Assembly (NCBI GenBank): GCA_947469285.1
Contig: CANIOW010000006.1
Span: 1 to 64,000, forward strand
DNA length: 64,000 bases
From: Gammaproteobacteria bacterium
GTDB taxonomy: Bacteria; Pseudomonadota; Gammaproteobacteria; Steroidobacterales; Steroidobacteraceae
Direction of reading: 5' to 3'
Part shown: in pieces, positions 8,429 to 18,051 of the stretch
How the letters are laid out: every line of letters starts with the position of its first letter
Numbering within the stretch: position 1 is the first letter of the stretch
Program-made: the position numbers and the translations under genes
Notes under the pieces: generated by a model
Database searches by the model: none
Seen by the model: only the letters and a program-made list of their open reading frames with translations
What the model was told of the DNA's origin: nothing

Positions 8429-10726
8429 TCAGGCCGCCTTGCGCATCGGTTCCGGACGGCCGATAGCGTAACCCTGCACAAAGTCGATACCCATGCGCCG
8501 CGCAGCCTCCAGCGCCGTCACGTCTTCGACTTGTTCGGCAATGATGCGGAACTTCAAGGTGCTCGCCAGCTTGACCATCGCCGCCACCATGGCCTGACTG
8601 ACCGGATCCCGCGCCAGATTGCGAATAAAGGTGCCGTCGATCTTCAGGTAGTCGATACCTAGGCTCTTGAGGCTGGCGAAGGCGCCAACGCCATTACCGA
8701 AGTCATCGAGCGCAAACTGGCAGCCCATGCCGTGCAGTACGGCCACAAAGCGGCGCGCATGATCGAGGTTGGCAACCACGCTGGCTTCGGTCACCTCGAA
8801 ACACACCTGGTCGGGATGCACGCCGGTGCGGTCGAGCGCTTCGACCACGAACTCAAGGAAGGTGGCGTCGCCGAGCGTCTGCCCGGAAACATTAATCGCC
8901 ACACTGCGACCAGCCGGCAGGACCAGACGGCCGGCAGCCACTGCAGTGAGCGCGGTCTGGACCACCCAGCGGTCGAGTAGCGACATCAGCCGATACCGTT
9001 CAGCGGCATCCATGAATTCACCCGGCAGCGCCAGTCGCCCACCCTCAACCGCCAGACGCAGGAACACCTCAAGGGCAGGGCCACCCTCGGCGCGTCCATC
9101 CGCTGCCATGATGGGTTGCACGTGCAGCTCGAACTGACCATCACGCAAGGCGGTCTGCAGCCGTTGTAACCAATGGATTTCACCACGCTGCCGCGCAGCA
9201 GCCTCGTCACGAGCTGAATAGACATGGACCGAACCGGCTCCGGAGCGCTTCGCGACATAGCAGGCGGAATCCGCAGCCCCAATGACATCTTCAACCGTAC
9301 CGCTCTCGCGGCTCACTTCAACCAGCCCGGAGGACACGCCAACCTGAAAGATGCGGTCACGCCATACAAAACGGTGATCCATGATGGCTTTAGCAACGTC
9401 ATCGGCAATCTGGATGGCCTTCTCTAACGGGCAGCCAACCAACAACAAGGCAAATTCGTCGCCGCCGATACGCGCTACCGTATCGCTGTCGCGGACCGAC
9501 TCCCTGAGCAGAGTCGAGAGTTCGCGCAGCAACTGATCGCCTGCGCTGTGGCCACTGGTGTCGTTCACCGCTTTGAAGTGGTCCAGATCCAAGAAACACA
9601 GCACATGGCGCTGCTCCCCATGGCGCGCTGTCTCCATCGCATCTTCCAGACGGCGCTCGAATTCGCGGCGGTTGATCAGTCCCGTCAATGCGTCATGGCT
9701 TGCCTGATACGACATCTGTCGCGCGATGCCGCGCGCTTCAGTCACGTCATGCAACAGCACCACACAACCGGCCGGTTCTGGTCGGTCAGTCTTGAGTGGC
9801 GCCACCGTCAGCTCGACCATGCGCTCCGATCCATCCTGCTTTGACAGCACCATGGAGCGCCGCGAAGCGGTCATGCGCGCGCCGGTAGCCAGACACTGCC
9901 GCACCGGATCCGCCAGCATCCGTCGGTCCGCCTCTTCCATCAGCGGCGCCGCTTCCTCGAAAGGCCGACCCATCATATCGGCCAGCGAGCGTCCCAAGAG
10001 ATGTTCAGCAGCGCGATTGGCATAATCAATACGGCCGGTAGCATCAGTGGTGATGACGCCAGCGGTGAGGGAATCGAGCGTGGTTTGTGCAGCACCGGAC
10101 GCCACATCGACCATCGCCACTCGCCCCGCGGCGGCCGGCAACATGTCACAGGCGGTGAATAGCAGACCAGGCCCACTGGGCAGTTCGACCCGCGCCCCCG
10201 ACAACTCCAAGCGGGTGGTTTGCCCTTGGCGGTCGATGAACTCCACTTCGTACCGCTCGGCGGCCGGTTCACCCTTCAGGCGACGGTGGAGATTATCGGC
10301 AACCAGTTCCGTGTAGTCATGGGCCACGAACTCGACCAGCGAGCGGCCCACCAGCGCAGCCGGGGTCTCACCCACCAGCGCAGCAAACCGGGCATTGGCC
10401 TGCACGATGGTGTCGGTGTGCAGGACCACAACATCGTGCACGCCCTCCACCAGCCGACGGAACAGTTCGCCTGTGTCTGCGGAGCGCGACTCCAACTGCC
10501 GTTCGCATAGCCGGTTGACTGCCCCGGTCATGGCGACCAGTGTGGGTTCTTCATCGACCGGGAACGCTGGCAATTCCCCTACGGGTGTGGAGTCAATGGC
10601 ATCCACCACATTTTCCACAGCTGCCCGCCGCCGCCGATTGCCACGCCAACCGGCAAATAAGACGAGCACGCTGAATAGCAGCGCTGCGCTCAAGGCCCAA
10701 AGGGCTTGTGGCTCATAGTCGGACAT
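8429..10726 (-). CDS. PAS-PAS-GGDEF-EAL cyclic-di-GMP signalling protein
   Basis: Predicted membrane-anchored c-di-GMP enzyme, 765 aa: an N-terminal hydrophobic helix (about 8-28) and basic patch, two PAS domains (about 85-190 and 210-330), GGDEF (340-500) and EAL (510-760). The GGDEF motif is intact ([11 protein letters not shown]), with an RxxD inhibitory site (RDSD) five residues upstream. In the EAL domain the signature is EVF instead of EAL, but the Glu is kept, as are INVS, FEVTE, DDFGNG, YLKID and the AEQVED Glu. Both synthesis and hydrolysis are therefore possible. Environmental input is presumably through the PAS domains. Confidence 0.92.
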   Translation of the reverse strand: MSDYEPQALWALSAALLFSVLVLFAGWRGNRRRRAAVENVVDAIDSTPVGELPAFPVDEEPTLVAMTGAVNRLCERQLESRSADTGELFRRLVEGVHDVVVLHTDTIVQANARFAALVGETPAALVGRSLVEFVAHDYTELVADNLHRRLKGEPAAERYEVEFIDRQGQTTRLELSGARVELPSGPGLLFTACDMLPAAAGRVAMVDVASGAAQTTLDSLTAGVITTDATGRIDYANRAAEHLLGRSLADMMGRPFEEAAPLMEEADRRMLADPVRQCLATGARMTASRRSMVLSKQDGSERMVELTVAPLKTDRPEPAGCVVLLHDVTEARGIARQMSYQASHDALTGLINRREFERRLEDAMETARHGEQRHVLCFLDLDHFKAVNDTSGHSAGDQLLRELSTLLRESVRDSDTVARIGGDEFALLLVGCPLEKAIQIADDVAKAIMDHRFVWRDRIFQVGVSSGLVEVSRESGTVEDVIGAADSACYVAKRSGAGSVHVYSARDEAAARQRGEIHWLQRLQTALRDGQFELHVQPIMAADGRAEGGPALEVFLRLAVEGGRLALPGEFMDAAERYRLMSLLDRWVVQTALTAVAAGRLVLPAGRSVAINVSGQTLGDATFLEFVVEALDRTGVHPDQVCFEVTEASVVANLDHARRFVAVLHGMGCQFALDDFGNGVGAFASLKSLGIDYLKIDGTFIRNLARDPVSQAMVAAMVKLASTLKFRIIAEQVEDVTALEAARRMGIDFVQGYAIGRPEPMRKAA

Positions 10727-10954
10727 CGGCTGTGTCTGCCTTCCCCAGCGCCACCGGATACTTCGCCCGGCGGCGTCATGGCAATAAATTTTGCAACGCC
10801 CAGCATACCGGAGCCCACCATGCTCTAGCTCTCCGATTAACCATAATGCCGGGGTGGGATACCGCAGGGAGCTTGCCCGGTTGGCCGCCGACCCTTACCC
10901 TTACCGTCTTCCCTGCCCCCACCATCCTTCCTCCTGTCCAGCCGGTGTCTTCCC

Positions 10955-11605
10955 ATGAACCTCCAAGCCGTCCGCCAGCAAATGATTGACCAGCAGGTAC
11001 GGGCCTGGGAGGTGTTCGACCCGGCGGTCCTCGCGGCCCTGCGCGCGGTGCCCCGCGAGCAGTTCGCGCCGGCAGCCTATGCCGAGGTGGCCTATGCGGA
11101 CACCGACATTCCCCTGCCGCACGGCGAGGTCATGCTGGCTGCTAAATGGGTTGGACGCGCACTGCAGGCATTGGAAGTCAAGCCGCAGGATCTGGCGCTG
11201 GTGATCGGGGCTGGTACGGGTTACGTGGTGGCTTGTTTGGCCCGGCTGACCAGCCAGCTGCTGGCAATGGAACTGCATGCAGATCTGGCGGCCGCCGCCC
11301 GCACCAACCTCGCCGCTTGTGGCGCCGGCAGCGTGGAAATACAGGTTGCCGACGGCATGGGTCTGGAACCCATCGCCCGCTATGATGTCATCTTTATCGG
11401 CGGGTCCCTGCCCGTGCCAGACGACCGTTTCGAGCGCGCGTTACGCATCGGTGGCCGGCTGTTTGCCGTGGTAGGCCAAGCGCCCGCCATGGAAGCTTGG
11501 CTCATTACGCGCACTGCGGAGCAGACATGGACTCGCGAGCCGCTATTTGAGACCGTTATTCCAATGCTCGCGCACGCGCGCACCCGGACAGCGTTCCAGT
11601 TCTAA
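10955..11605 (+). CDS. Protein-L-isoaspartate O-methyltransferase family protein
   Basis: SAM-dependent methyltransferase of the Pcm family, 216 aa. Motif I is VIGAGTGYVVACLARL. The N-terminal AVPREQFAP and DTDIPLPHGE segments match the family, but the active-site region is shortened relative to genuine Pcm (no TISQP-type segment), as in the Pcm-like proteins encoded beside tolC in many Gammaproteobacteria. Repair activity on isoaspartyl residues is therefore uncertain. The rhodanese gene starts 43 bases downstream. Confidence 0.87.
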   Translation: MNLQAVRQQMIDQQVRAWEVFDPAVLAALRAVPREQFAPAAYAEVAYADTDIPLPHGEVMLAAKWVGRALQALEVKPQDLALVIGAGTGYVVACLARLTSQLLAMELHADLAAAARTNLAACGAGSVEIQVADGMGLEPIARYDVIFIGGSLPVPDDRFERALRIGGRLFAVVGQAPAMEAWLITRTAEQTWTREPLFETVIPMLAHARTRTAFQF

Positions 11606-11648
11606 GCGCCGTTCAACCCCAGCCGGCGCTGCTGCGCAAGGATCGACC

Positions 11649-11972
11649 ATGACTGTTTCTCCTCCTGCCGTTGGCGCCATCACACCGACGGAATTTCGCG
11701 CCCGCACGGGCGCTGGTGAGCCACTGTACCTGCTAGATGTACGCGAAGCCGCCGAGCTGATCGCCGCGAGCGTACCTGGCGCCGTGCATATCCCGATGGG
11801 TGAAATCCCCGCCCGGCTGGCCGAACTCCCGCACGACCGAGAAATTGTGGTGCTGTGCCATGTGGGCGGACGCAGCCTGCGCGTGGCACAATTCCTTGCT
11901 GCCCAAGGCTTCCAGCCCGTCACCAACCTGAGTGGCGGCATCGTGGCTTGGGAGCAAGAACTGGGCCTGTAA
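11649..11972 (+). CDS. Single-domain rhodanese-like sulfurtransferase
   Basis: 107-aa rhodanese domain with the family start of the fold (LYLLDVREAAE) and the persulfide-carrying active-site loop CHVGGRS. Enzymes of this type transfer sulfane sulfur; the acceptor is unknown. ATG 11649 is chosen because it begins just before the domain and follows an AAGGA ribosome site. It lies between the Pcm-like gene and tolC, a conserved arrangement whose functional meaning is not established. Confidence 0.9.
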   Translation: MTVSPPAVGAITPTEFRARTGAGEPLYLLDVREAAELIAASVPGAVHIPMGEIPARLAELPHDREIVVLCHVGGRSLRVAQFLAAQGFQPVTNLSGGIVAWEQELGL

Positions 11973-12015
11973 GGCCGACCGTCCTCGTTGGCTCGGTTGG
12001 GCATTAAATTGTTTG

Positions 12016-12037
12016 GTGTTATACTTATGTATAACAC
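12016..12037. promoter_or_regulatory. Perfect palindrome upstream of tolC, candidate operator
   Basis: GTGTTATAC, TTAT, GTATAACAC: a 9-bp perfect inverted repeat with a 4-base spacer, ending 22 bases before the tolC start in a short AT-rich island. The symmetry suits a dimeric helix-turn-helix repressor such as a MarR or TetR type. It is not followed by a T tract, so a terminator is unlikely. Confidence 0.6.
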
Positions 12038-12059
12038 TATATGTCTCAAGGGATTATGC

Positions 12060-13478
12060 ATGAAGCGCCGTCTACTTCCCACCCTGCTCTGTCTTGCCGG
12101 CGGCCTTGCTGCGTATGGCGCTCTGCCCGCCGCGCTGCCGCTGGCCTGGGCGGCGGACCTCAGCCAGGTTTACCAGCAGGCCTTGCGCAATGACCCGCAA
12201 CTGCGCGAGGCCGAAGCCAACCGTCTGGCCTCCCTCGAAGCCAAGCCACAAGCCTTGGCCAATCTGTTACCGCAACTAGGCGCGAGCGCGAGCTACTCGA
12301 AGGACCAGAACTCTGGTTCGCAAGTCGTGTTTGACGGCAGCGCTTTCACCTCTCGGGCCAGCTCCTCGGAACTGTCCGCCAAAGGCTGGTCGCTGTCACT
12401 TCGCCAAAACCTGTTCAGCTGGGAAAACTGGGCGAACCTCCAACAGGCAGACGCGCAGGTCGCACAAGCCGAAGCCGATTACCGCACCGTGCAGCAGCAG
12501 CTGGTACTGCGCACGGCAGAGGCGTATTTCAATGTCCTCGCGGCACGCGACACGCAAACCGCCGCGGAAACCGCACTTGAAGCGATTGCGCGTCAACTCG
12601 AACAAGCTGAAAAACGCTTTGAAGTCGGCCTCATCGCTATCACCGATGTGCAGGAAGCCAAGGCCGCGCATGACCAAGCCACTGCCACGGTCATCGCCGG
12701 CAAACGCGCTCTGGCCACACGCCTCGAAGAGCTGCGCGAACTGACCGGCGAGCCATTCACCGAACTCCAGCGGCCCGGCGCCGAGATGCCACTGGTTGGT
12801 CCGTCTCCCGCCAATGAGGACCAGTGGGTTCGTCAGGCGCTGGAACAGAACCTGGCACTCACCTCCGCTCGCTTGGCGGCGGACGTGGCGCGCGAAGGCA
12901 TTAGCGTGGCCAAGGGCGGTCATGGCCCCACCCTCGACCTCGTTGCTCGCAAGAACTCATCGAATACCAGCGGCGAAGTCAGCTCCATCAACCAGCTCGG
13001 CAGTTTGACCAATCCCGTCGACACGTCGAGCGATGGGGACAGCATCGGCCTGCAATTCAGCATTCCCATTTATTCCGGTGGCGCCACCCAATCCCGCGTG
13101 CGTCAGGCCGTGTATCGTCACCGTGCCAGCCGCGAACGCCTGGAACGGGTTGCCCGCGAAACCGAGCGCCAGACCCGTGATGCCTTCCTGGGCGTGGTGA
13201 GCGAAATGTCGCGCGTCGGCGCACTCAAGCAGGCAGTGGCCTCCTCACAAACCGCGCTGGAAGCGACCGAGGCCGGCTATGAAGTGGGCACCCGCACCGC
13301 CGTGGATGTCTTAGATTCACGCCGCCGCCTGACGGACGCTGAAACCACCTATGCGCGCAGCAAGTACGACTATCTGCTGAATGTGCTGCGTCTGCGACTC
13401 GCGGCCGGTTCACTGGACGAGGCGGCCCTCACGCAGACCAATGGCTTGCTCACCGAAACGACCAACGTCAGCCGTTAG
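12060..13478 (+). CDS. tolC: TolC family outer membrane channel protein
   Basis: Outer membrane efflux/secretion channel, 472 aa. A signal peptide (about 1-33, ending in LAWA) is followed by DLSQVYQQALRNDPQL, the TolC family N-terminus, and two internally repeated coiled-coil/beta-strand units (LRTAEAYFNVLAARD in the first, GYEVGTRTAVDVLDSRR in the second). As an outer membrane subunit it would pair with tripartite exporters, or type I secretion, encoded elsewhere. ATG 12060 gives a proper signal peptide. Its 3' end overlaps the convergent waaA by 4 bases. A palindrome at 12016-12037 suggests repressor control. Confidence 0.95.
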   Translation: MKRRLLPTLLCLAGGLAAYGALPAALPLAWAADLSQVYQQALRNDPQLREAEANRLASLEAKPQALANLLPQLGASASYSKDQNSGSQVVFDGSAFTSRASSSELSAKGWSLSLRQNLFSWENWANLQQADAQVAQAEADYRTVQQQLVLRTAEAYFNVLAARDTQTAAETALEAIARQLEQAEKRFEVGLIAITDVQEAKAAHDQATATVIAGKRALATRLEELRELTGEPFTELQRPGAEMPLVGPSPANEDQWVRQALEQNLALTSARLAADVAREGISVAKGGHGPTLDLVARKNSSNTSGEVSSINQLGSLTNPVDTSSDGDSIGLQFSIPIYSGGATQSRVRQAVYRHRASRERLERVARETERQTRDAFLGVVSEMSRVGALKQAVASSQTALEATEAGYEVGTRTAVDVLDSRRRLTDAETTYARSKYDYLLNVLRLRLAAGSLDEAALTQTNGLLTETTNVSR

Positions 13479-14743
13479 TCTGACGTCAACACAGGACGCA
13501 TTGCCTCCAGCAAGCGCGTCAAAGCGCCGCGGTTGGCCGCCACCACCGCGGCCGCTTGGACACCTTGCGCCACGCGGCGCTCTGTTTGCGTGAACAAGCC
13601 AGCCAGCGCCCCCGCCAGTTCATCGGCCGTATCGACCAAGGTCAGCGCACCGGCCGCCGCCAGCGCAGCAGCAATCTCCGGGGCATTGAACACGGCCCGT
13701 CCACTGAGCACCGGCAGACCCAGCGCCGCCGGTTCCAGCAGGTTGTGTCCGCCTACGGGAACGAGACTGCCCCCGACAAAAGCCACGTCCGCCGCGGCAT
13801 AGAGGGTGAGCAGCTCGCCCAAGGTGTCCGCGAGCAACACCGCAGTGGTGGGCAGCACCGTACCGCCGCGACTGCGCCGGACGCTCGACAACCCGCTGCG
13901 TTCAACATGGGCGGCAGCGGCGGCAAAGCGCGCAGGATGCCGCGGCACCAAGACCAGCAGCGCTTCAGGCTGATGGCGCAGCAACCGCTGGTGCGCTGCC
14001 AGCAGCACTTGCTCCTCGCCCTCATGCGTACTACCAGCCACCCACACTGGGCGGCTGTGACCCCAAAGGTCGCGGCAGGCCCGCCCCCCGGCCCGTACGT
14101 CCGCCGGAACCGCCAGATCGAATTTCAGATTACCCATGAGTGAGACCTGGCTGGCCGGAACACCCAACTCAAGATATCGCGCGGCATCGGCTGTGGTCTG
14201 CGCTAACACACGGACCGCGCCACCGCCCAACACCTCCCGGAAAACCCCACGCAAGCGCCGGTAAGCACGCATGGAACGCACCGACAGCCGCGCACTGGCA
14301 ATCAGCACCGGGATGCTGCGGGCGGCACAGCCACTGAGCAAATTGGGCCACAGCTCCGTTTCCATCACCACACACAGGCGCGGCTGTGCCCGCTTGAGGA
14401 AACGGCGTGCCGCGCCTGGCAAGTCCAGGGGCAAATAGCGGTGCTCAACCGCTGCGCCGAACAGCTCGTTCACCCGCGCCGCGCCGGTGGAAGTAGTAGT
14501 CGTCACCAGCACCTGCCAGGTGGGCCAGTCCTGCAACAAGGCACGGACCAGCGGCACCGCAGCCTGTACTTCGCCGACCGACACCGCATGCACCCAGAGA
14601 CAGGGGCTGCGCACCACCGCGCCGTAACCCCAACGCTCATGGACGCGGCCACGGTACCCAGGCTCGTGCCAGGAGCGCCACAGCTGATGCACGACGACCA
14701 GCGGCGTGAGCAGACGAAACAGGGCGGTATACAGAACACGCAT
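13475..14743 (-). CDS. waaA: 3-deoxy-D-manno-octulosonic acid (Kdo) transferase
   Basis: Transfers Kdo from CMP-Kdo to lipid IVA at the inner face of the cytoplasmic membrane, 422 aa. The N-terminus has a hydrophobic anchor (LLTPLVVVHQLW) followed by the GT30 region with HAVSVGEVQAA and the conserved VMETELWPNLL. The C-terminal CMP-Kdo-binding half contains FVGGSLVPVGGHN followed by LEPAA. The gene is divergent from a lipid A acyltransferase, giving a small lipid A/core cluster. Whether it adds one or two Kdo units is not readable, but the Kdo kinase nearby suggests a phosphorylated single Kdo. Confidence 0.95.
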   Translation of the reverse strand: MRVLYTALFRLLTPLVVVHQLWRSWHEPGYRGRVHERWGYGAVVRSPCLWVHAVSVGEVQAAVPLVRALLQDWPTWQVLVTTTTSTGAARVNELFGAAVEHRYLPLDLPGAARRFLKRAQPRLCVVMETELWPNLLSGCAARSIPVLIASARLSVRSMRAYRRLRGVFREVLGGGAVRVLAQTTADAARYLELGVPASQVSLMGNLKFDLAVPADVRAGGRACRDLWGHSRPVWVAGSTHEGEEQVLLAAHQRLLRHQPEALLVLVPRHPARFAAAAAHVERSGLSSVRRSRGGTVLPTTAVLLADTLGELLTLYAAADVAFVGGSLVPVGGHNLLEPAALGLPVLSGRAVFNAPEIAAALAAAGALTLVDTADELAGALAGLFTQTERRVAQGVQAAAVVAANRGALTRLLEAMRPVLTSD

Positions 14744-14801
14744 GCGCAGGGTCGACTATGCTGGGGACTTATTCGGCCTATGGTCAGCCGCAGCGCCCAG
14801 C

Positions 14802-15833
14802 ATGTCCACTCCTGAAGCAAAGTCCACACCACCCGTCGACCGCACCTGCGGTGTACCGCCAACCCCGTTGCGGCACTTTCTAGCACCCGTGCACTGGCCG
14901 GTGTGGCTCGGTATTGGTCTACTCTGGCTCTTCGCTTGGTGCCCTTGGCGCCTGCAGCGACAACTGGTGCCGTGCCTTGGCACCCTCGGCTGGCTCTTGG
15001 CCGCCCGTGACCGGCACACCACGCAGGTGAACTTGGCCTTGTGCCTACCGGAACTGGAAGCGCAGGCCCGTGGCCGGTTGGCGCGGGCACACTTCGCCTC
15101 GTTGGTCCAAAGCCTGTTCGAGACAGCAGCGCTGTGGTTCCGCCCTGGCAGCCCGCTGGCACAAGGTGCGCCACTGGAAGGCCGCGAATTCCTCGAGACG
15201 GCCCTCGCCCGTGGCAAGGGAGTGCTGCTGGTGACCGCGCATTTCACCACCAACGAAATGGCGGCGGCAGCGCTCGGGCAGGCGGGGTTCGCCGCAGATC
15301 TGATGTACAAACGCTCGCGGCGCCCCTTGATTCAAGCCATTGCGCTACGCCAGCGACTCGCCCAAGCACCGACCGGCACCCGTCTGGTGCCCAGCGACGC
15401 CGTGGTCGAAGTACTGCGCTCACTGAAGCGCAACCGCATCGTGCTCTATGCCCCCGACCAGGTGTATAGCGGCCCCGGATTCCTCAAGGAGCCTCTCTTC
15501 GGCATCCCCGCTCTTTGCAACCCCGGCATCACCACCTTGGCCCGTGCCACCGGCTGTGCCGTCCTGTTGTATTTCCCCGAGAGGCTCGACACCACCGACG
15601 GTGCAACAGCACCCACCGGCCGTTTTGCTGGGCATTGCCGGGGGCGCGTTTTCGCACCCCTGCCCTATTTCCCCTCCAACGACGCGGCTGCGGACGTGCG
15701 GCGGTATCACCGAGCCATCGAGGAACAGATACGGCGCGCACCGGAACAGTACCTGTGGAGTTACAAACGCTTCCGACCGCTGCCCGGCGAACCCGACCCT
15801 TATCGTGGTCAGCGCCCCCGCGGCGCGGCATAG
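14802..15833 (+). CDS. Lipid A biosynthesis lauroyl/myristoyl-type acyltransferase (LpxL family)
   Basis: Membrane acyltransferase of 343 aa for secondary acylation of lipid A. It has an N-terminal hydrophobic segment (VWLGIGLLWLFAW) and the catalytic HX4E motif in HFTTNEM. RNRIVLYAPDQ and a C-terminal WSYKRF also match LpxL/LpxM. ATG 14802 is used because the longer frame to 14706 overlaps the divergent waaA. Which acyl position it modifies cannot be decided. It overlaps the convergent kdkA by 25 bases. Confidence 0.9.
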   Translation: MSTPEAKSTPPVDRTCGVPPTPLRHFLAPVHWPVWLGIGLLWLFAWCPWRLQRQLVPCLGTLGWLLAARDRHTTQVNLALCLPELEAQARGRLARAHFASLVQSLFETAALWFRPGSPLAQGAPLEGREFLETALARGKGVLLVTAHFTTNEMAAAALGQAGFAADLMYKRSRRPLIQAIALRQRLAQAPTGTRLVPSDAVVEVLRSLKRNRIVLYAPDQVYSGPGFLKEPLFGIPALCNPGITTLARATGCAVLLYFPERLDTTDGATAPTGRFAGHCRGRVFAPLPYFPSNDAAADVRRYHRAIEEQIRRAPEQYLWSYKRFRPLPGEPDPYRGQRPRGAA

Positions 15834-16552
15834 GCCGACTGGAACGTCGCCCAGGCGTCTGCCTGAGCCGCAGCGAGCCACCCTGCCTCCAGCGCCAGCT
15901 TGTGCAGGCTGCGCTGCAGACGGAGCACATTACCCCGTGCAGCACGGGCCGCCATCGCCGGCGACAACAGGCAACCCCGATCCCAGTCAATCAGGTAAAC
16001 AGCTGGCGAACCGGCGCCTTCGCTCACCAACACATTGTGCGCATTCAAATCGGCATGCCAGGCGCCAGCGTCATGAAATTGTCGAACGCACCGTCCGACG
16101 GCGTCCCACACGGCCGACGACCAGTGAATGAGCTGTGCCGACAAGGGCTGGACGCCCGGAATACGGACGGTCAGCAGATCGGCGCGGTAATGCAGGCCCG
16201 CACGGACGTAGCGCGCGGCCACTGGACTGGGCACAGGTAGGCCTGCGGCCAACAGGGCCGCCGTGAGCCTGAGCTCGCGAAAGGGTCGCGTGCGCTCCGC
16301 CCCGAGCCAGAGGTAGCGGTCTGGATTCCAACGCGCCACGAAACCCCCACGCAGGTAGTGGCGCAAGGCCCATTCCCCGCCGCTAGGCGTCGGGTGAATG
16401 AACCACGCCCCACCGCGCCCACGGTCGGCGGGGGTCAAGGTACCGGCGGCACGCCAACGGGCCGTGTCGAACAGGGACACCTCGGGTTGGTGCACCTGAC
16501 GCGGGTCGTATAGCATCGCCCCTTCCGCACACTCCAACCGTAACAGGCCCAT
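15809..16552 (-). CDS. kdkA: 3-deoxy-D-manno-octulosonic acid kinase
   Basis: Kdo kinase, a small protein-kinase-fold enzyme that phosphorylates the inner-core Kdo, 247 aa from this start. The core is clear: ALRHYLRGG, DRYLWLG, LPVPSPVAARYV, the catalytic loop WHADLNAHNVLV and the DFG-equivalent LIDWDRG, all matching Haemophilus KdkA. The start at 16552 overlaps the start codon of the divergent glycosyltransferase gene; ATG at 16516 is a second choice that removes the overlap. Waa cluster context supports an LPS-core role. Confidence 0.9.
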   Translation of the reverse strand: MGLLRLECAEGAMLYDPRQVHQPEVSLFDTARWRAAGTLTPADRGRGGAWFIHPTPSGGEWALRHYLRGGFVARWNPDRYLWLGAERTRPFRELRLTAALLAAGLPVPSPVAARYVRAGLHYRADLLTVRIPGVQPLSAQLIHWSSAVWDAVGRCVRQFHDAGAWHADLNAHNVLVSEGAGSPAVYLIDWDRGCLLSPAMAARAARGNVLRLQRSLHKLALEAGWLAAAQADAWATFQSAYAAPRGR

Positions 16553-17630
16553 GACCCTCCTGAACTCCCCGCCTCGCGAGGTCTGTCTGCTCCGCGTCTC
16601 CGCGATCGGCGACACCTGTCATGTGGTGCCACTACTGCGCACCCTGCAACGCGCCTGGCCCGAAGCGCGTTTCACCTGGGTGATCGGCAAGCTTGAGGCG
16701 AAACTGATGCGGCTACTGCCGGAGGTAGACTTTATCATCTTCGACAAGCGAGCCGGCTGGAAGGGGTTAGCCGCTACACGCGCCGAACTACAAACCCGCT
16801 CCTTCGACCTGCTGCTGCACTTGCAGGTAGCGTTTCGCGCCAGTCTGCTGGCTCAGGCAGTGCGTGCGCCCATCAAACTCGGCTTCGACCGCGACCGAGC
16901 ACGCGAGGGCCAGTGGTGGTTCACGACGCACCGCACCGCACCGCAGCCCCGCCAGCACGTGCTGGACAGTCTGCTGGCGTTTGCCACGGCGCTGGGCATC
17001 GACGACCACCAGCTGCGCTGGGACCTGCCTTTACCACCCGAGGCGGTCGCCTACGCCGATGCACTGGTGGCGCCCAACACCAAGACCTTGCTGATCAGCC
17101 CTTGTTCCAGCCACCCGGCTCGCAACTGGCGCGCTGAACGCTATGCCGCCGTGGCCGACCATGCGCTCCGCCGCCACGGCATGCAGGTCATCCTTTGTGG
17201 TGGGTCTAGCGAGCCGGAGCGCGAAATGGCAGCCGCCATCGTCGCCCACGCACGGCTACCCATGCGCAACCAAGTGGGTCAGGACACCCTGCCACAACTG
17301 CTCGCACTGCTTGGCCGTGCCACCGCCCTGCTCACGCCAGACAGCGGCCCCGCCCACATGGCCACCATGGTAGGCACGCCGGTCATCGGACTGTACGCGG
17401 CTACCAACCCGGCGCGTAGTGGCCCTTATCTCTCGCAGCAATGGTGTGTGGACCGCTTTGCCGCAGCCGCACTGCAATACCGCGGCAGACCGCCAGAGGC
17501 ATTGCCGTGGAGCACCAAGATCGAAATGCCCGGTGTCATGGAACTGATCAATATTGACGCCGTGACCGGGCGACTCGACGCCCTGATGGCCGCTACAATG
17601 CTAGCTTCCGACGCTGCTGTGGAACCATGA
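16551..17630 (+). CDS. Glycosyltransferase family 9 (LPS heptosyltransferase-like)
   Basis: 359 aa. The N-terminus RVSAIGDTCHVVPLLRTLQ, the middle SPCSSHPARNWRAERYA and the C-terminal TPDSGPAHMA are GT9 hallmarks for ADP-heptose-dependent transfer to the LPS core. It could be heptosyltransferase I, II or a related enzyme; the sequence alone does not decide. It overlaps the downstream DUF6165 gene by 4 bases (ATGA), so the two are translationally coupled. It is divergent from kdkA with overlapping start codons. Confidence 0.9.
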   Translation: MTLLNSPPREVCLLRVSAIGDTCHVVPLLRTLQRAWPEARFTWVIGKLEAKLMRLLPEVDFIIFDKRAGWKGLAATRAELQTRSFDLLLHLQVAFRASLLAQAVRAPIKLGFDRDRAREGQWWFTTHRTAPQPRQHVLDSLLAFATALGIDDHQLRWDLPLPPEAVAYADALVAPNTKTLLISPCSSHPARNWRAERYAAVADHALRRHGMQVILCGGSSEPEREMAAAIVAHARLPMRNQVGQDTLPQLLALLGRATALLTPDSGPAHMATMVGTPVIGLYAATNPARSGPYLSQQWCVDRFAAAALQYRGRPPEALPWSTKIEMPGVMELINIDAVTGRLDALMAATMLASDAAVEP

Positions 17631-18028
17631 CCATGACCATCGACATCCTTGTCCCTATTTCGCCAGGTGAGCTGATCGACAAGATCACTATCCTGCGCAT
17701 CAAGGCAGCGCGCATCTCCGACGCTGGCAAACTCGTCAACGTGAAGACAGAACTTGAAGCGCTAGAGCGGGTCTGGCTGGAATCTGGCCTGCCAATCACG
17801 CAGGTAGCGGCGGATGAAGCCGCCTTGCAGGACGTCAATACCCGTCTGTGGGACATTGAAGACCGCATCCGCGACGAAGAGCGTCAACAACGTTTCGGCG
17901 CCGAGTTCATCGCACTGGCACGCAGTGTCTACTTTGAAAATGACGCGCGCTCGGTGCTCAAAAAGCGCATCAACCTGGCTCTAGGTTCGCGCATCATCGA
18001 AGAAAAAAGCTACCAACCCTACCGCTAG
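17627..18028 (+). CDS. DUF6165 family protein
   Basis: 133-aa soluble protein of unknown function, largely helical and charged. The opening VPISPGELIDKITILRIKAARI and central charged helices (TRLWDIEDRIRDEERQQRFG) match DUF6165, which commonly sits beside heptosyltransferases or other glycosyltransferases. Start and upstream stop overlap as ATGA. The coupling suggests a role in LPS or glycan assembly, but no catalytic motif is visible. Confidence 0.85.
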   Translation: MTMTIDILVPISPGELIDKITILRIKAARISDAGKLVNVKTELEALERVWLESGLPITQVAADEAALQDVNTRLWDIEDRIRDEERQQRFGAEFIALARSVYFENDARSVLKKRINLALGSRIIEEKSYQPYR

Positions 18029-18051
18029 CAGCAGCCAAGACGCCGCTCATC

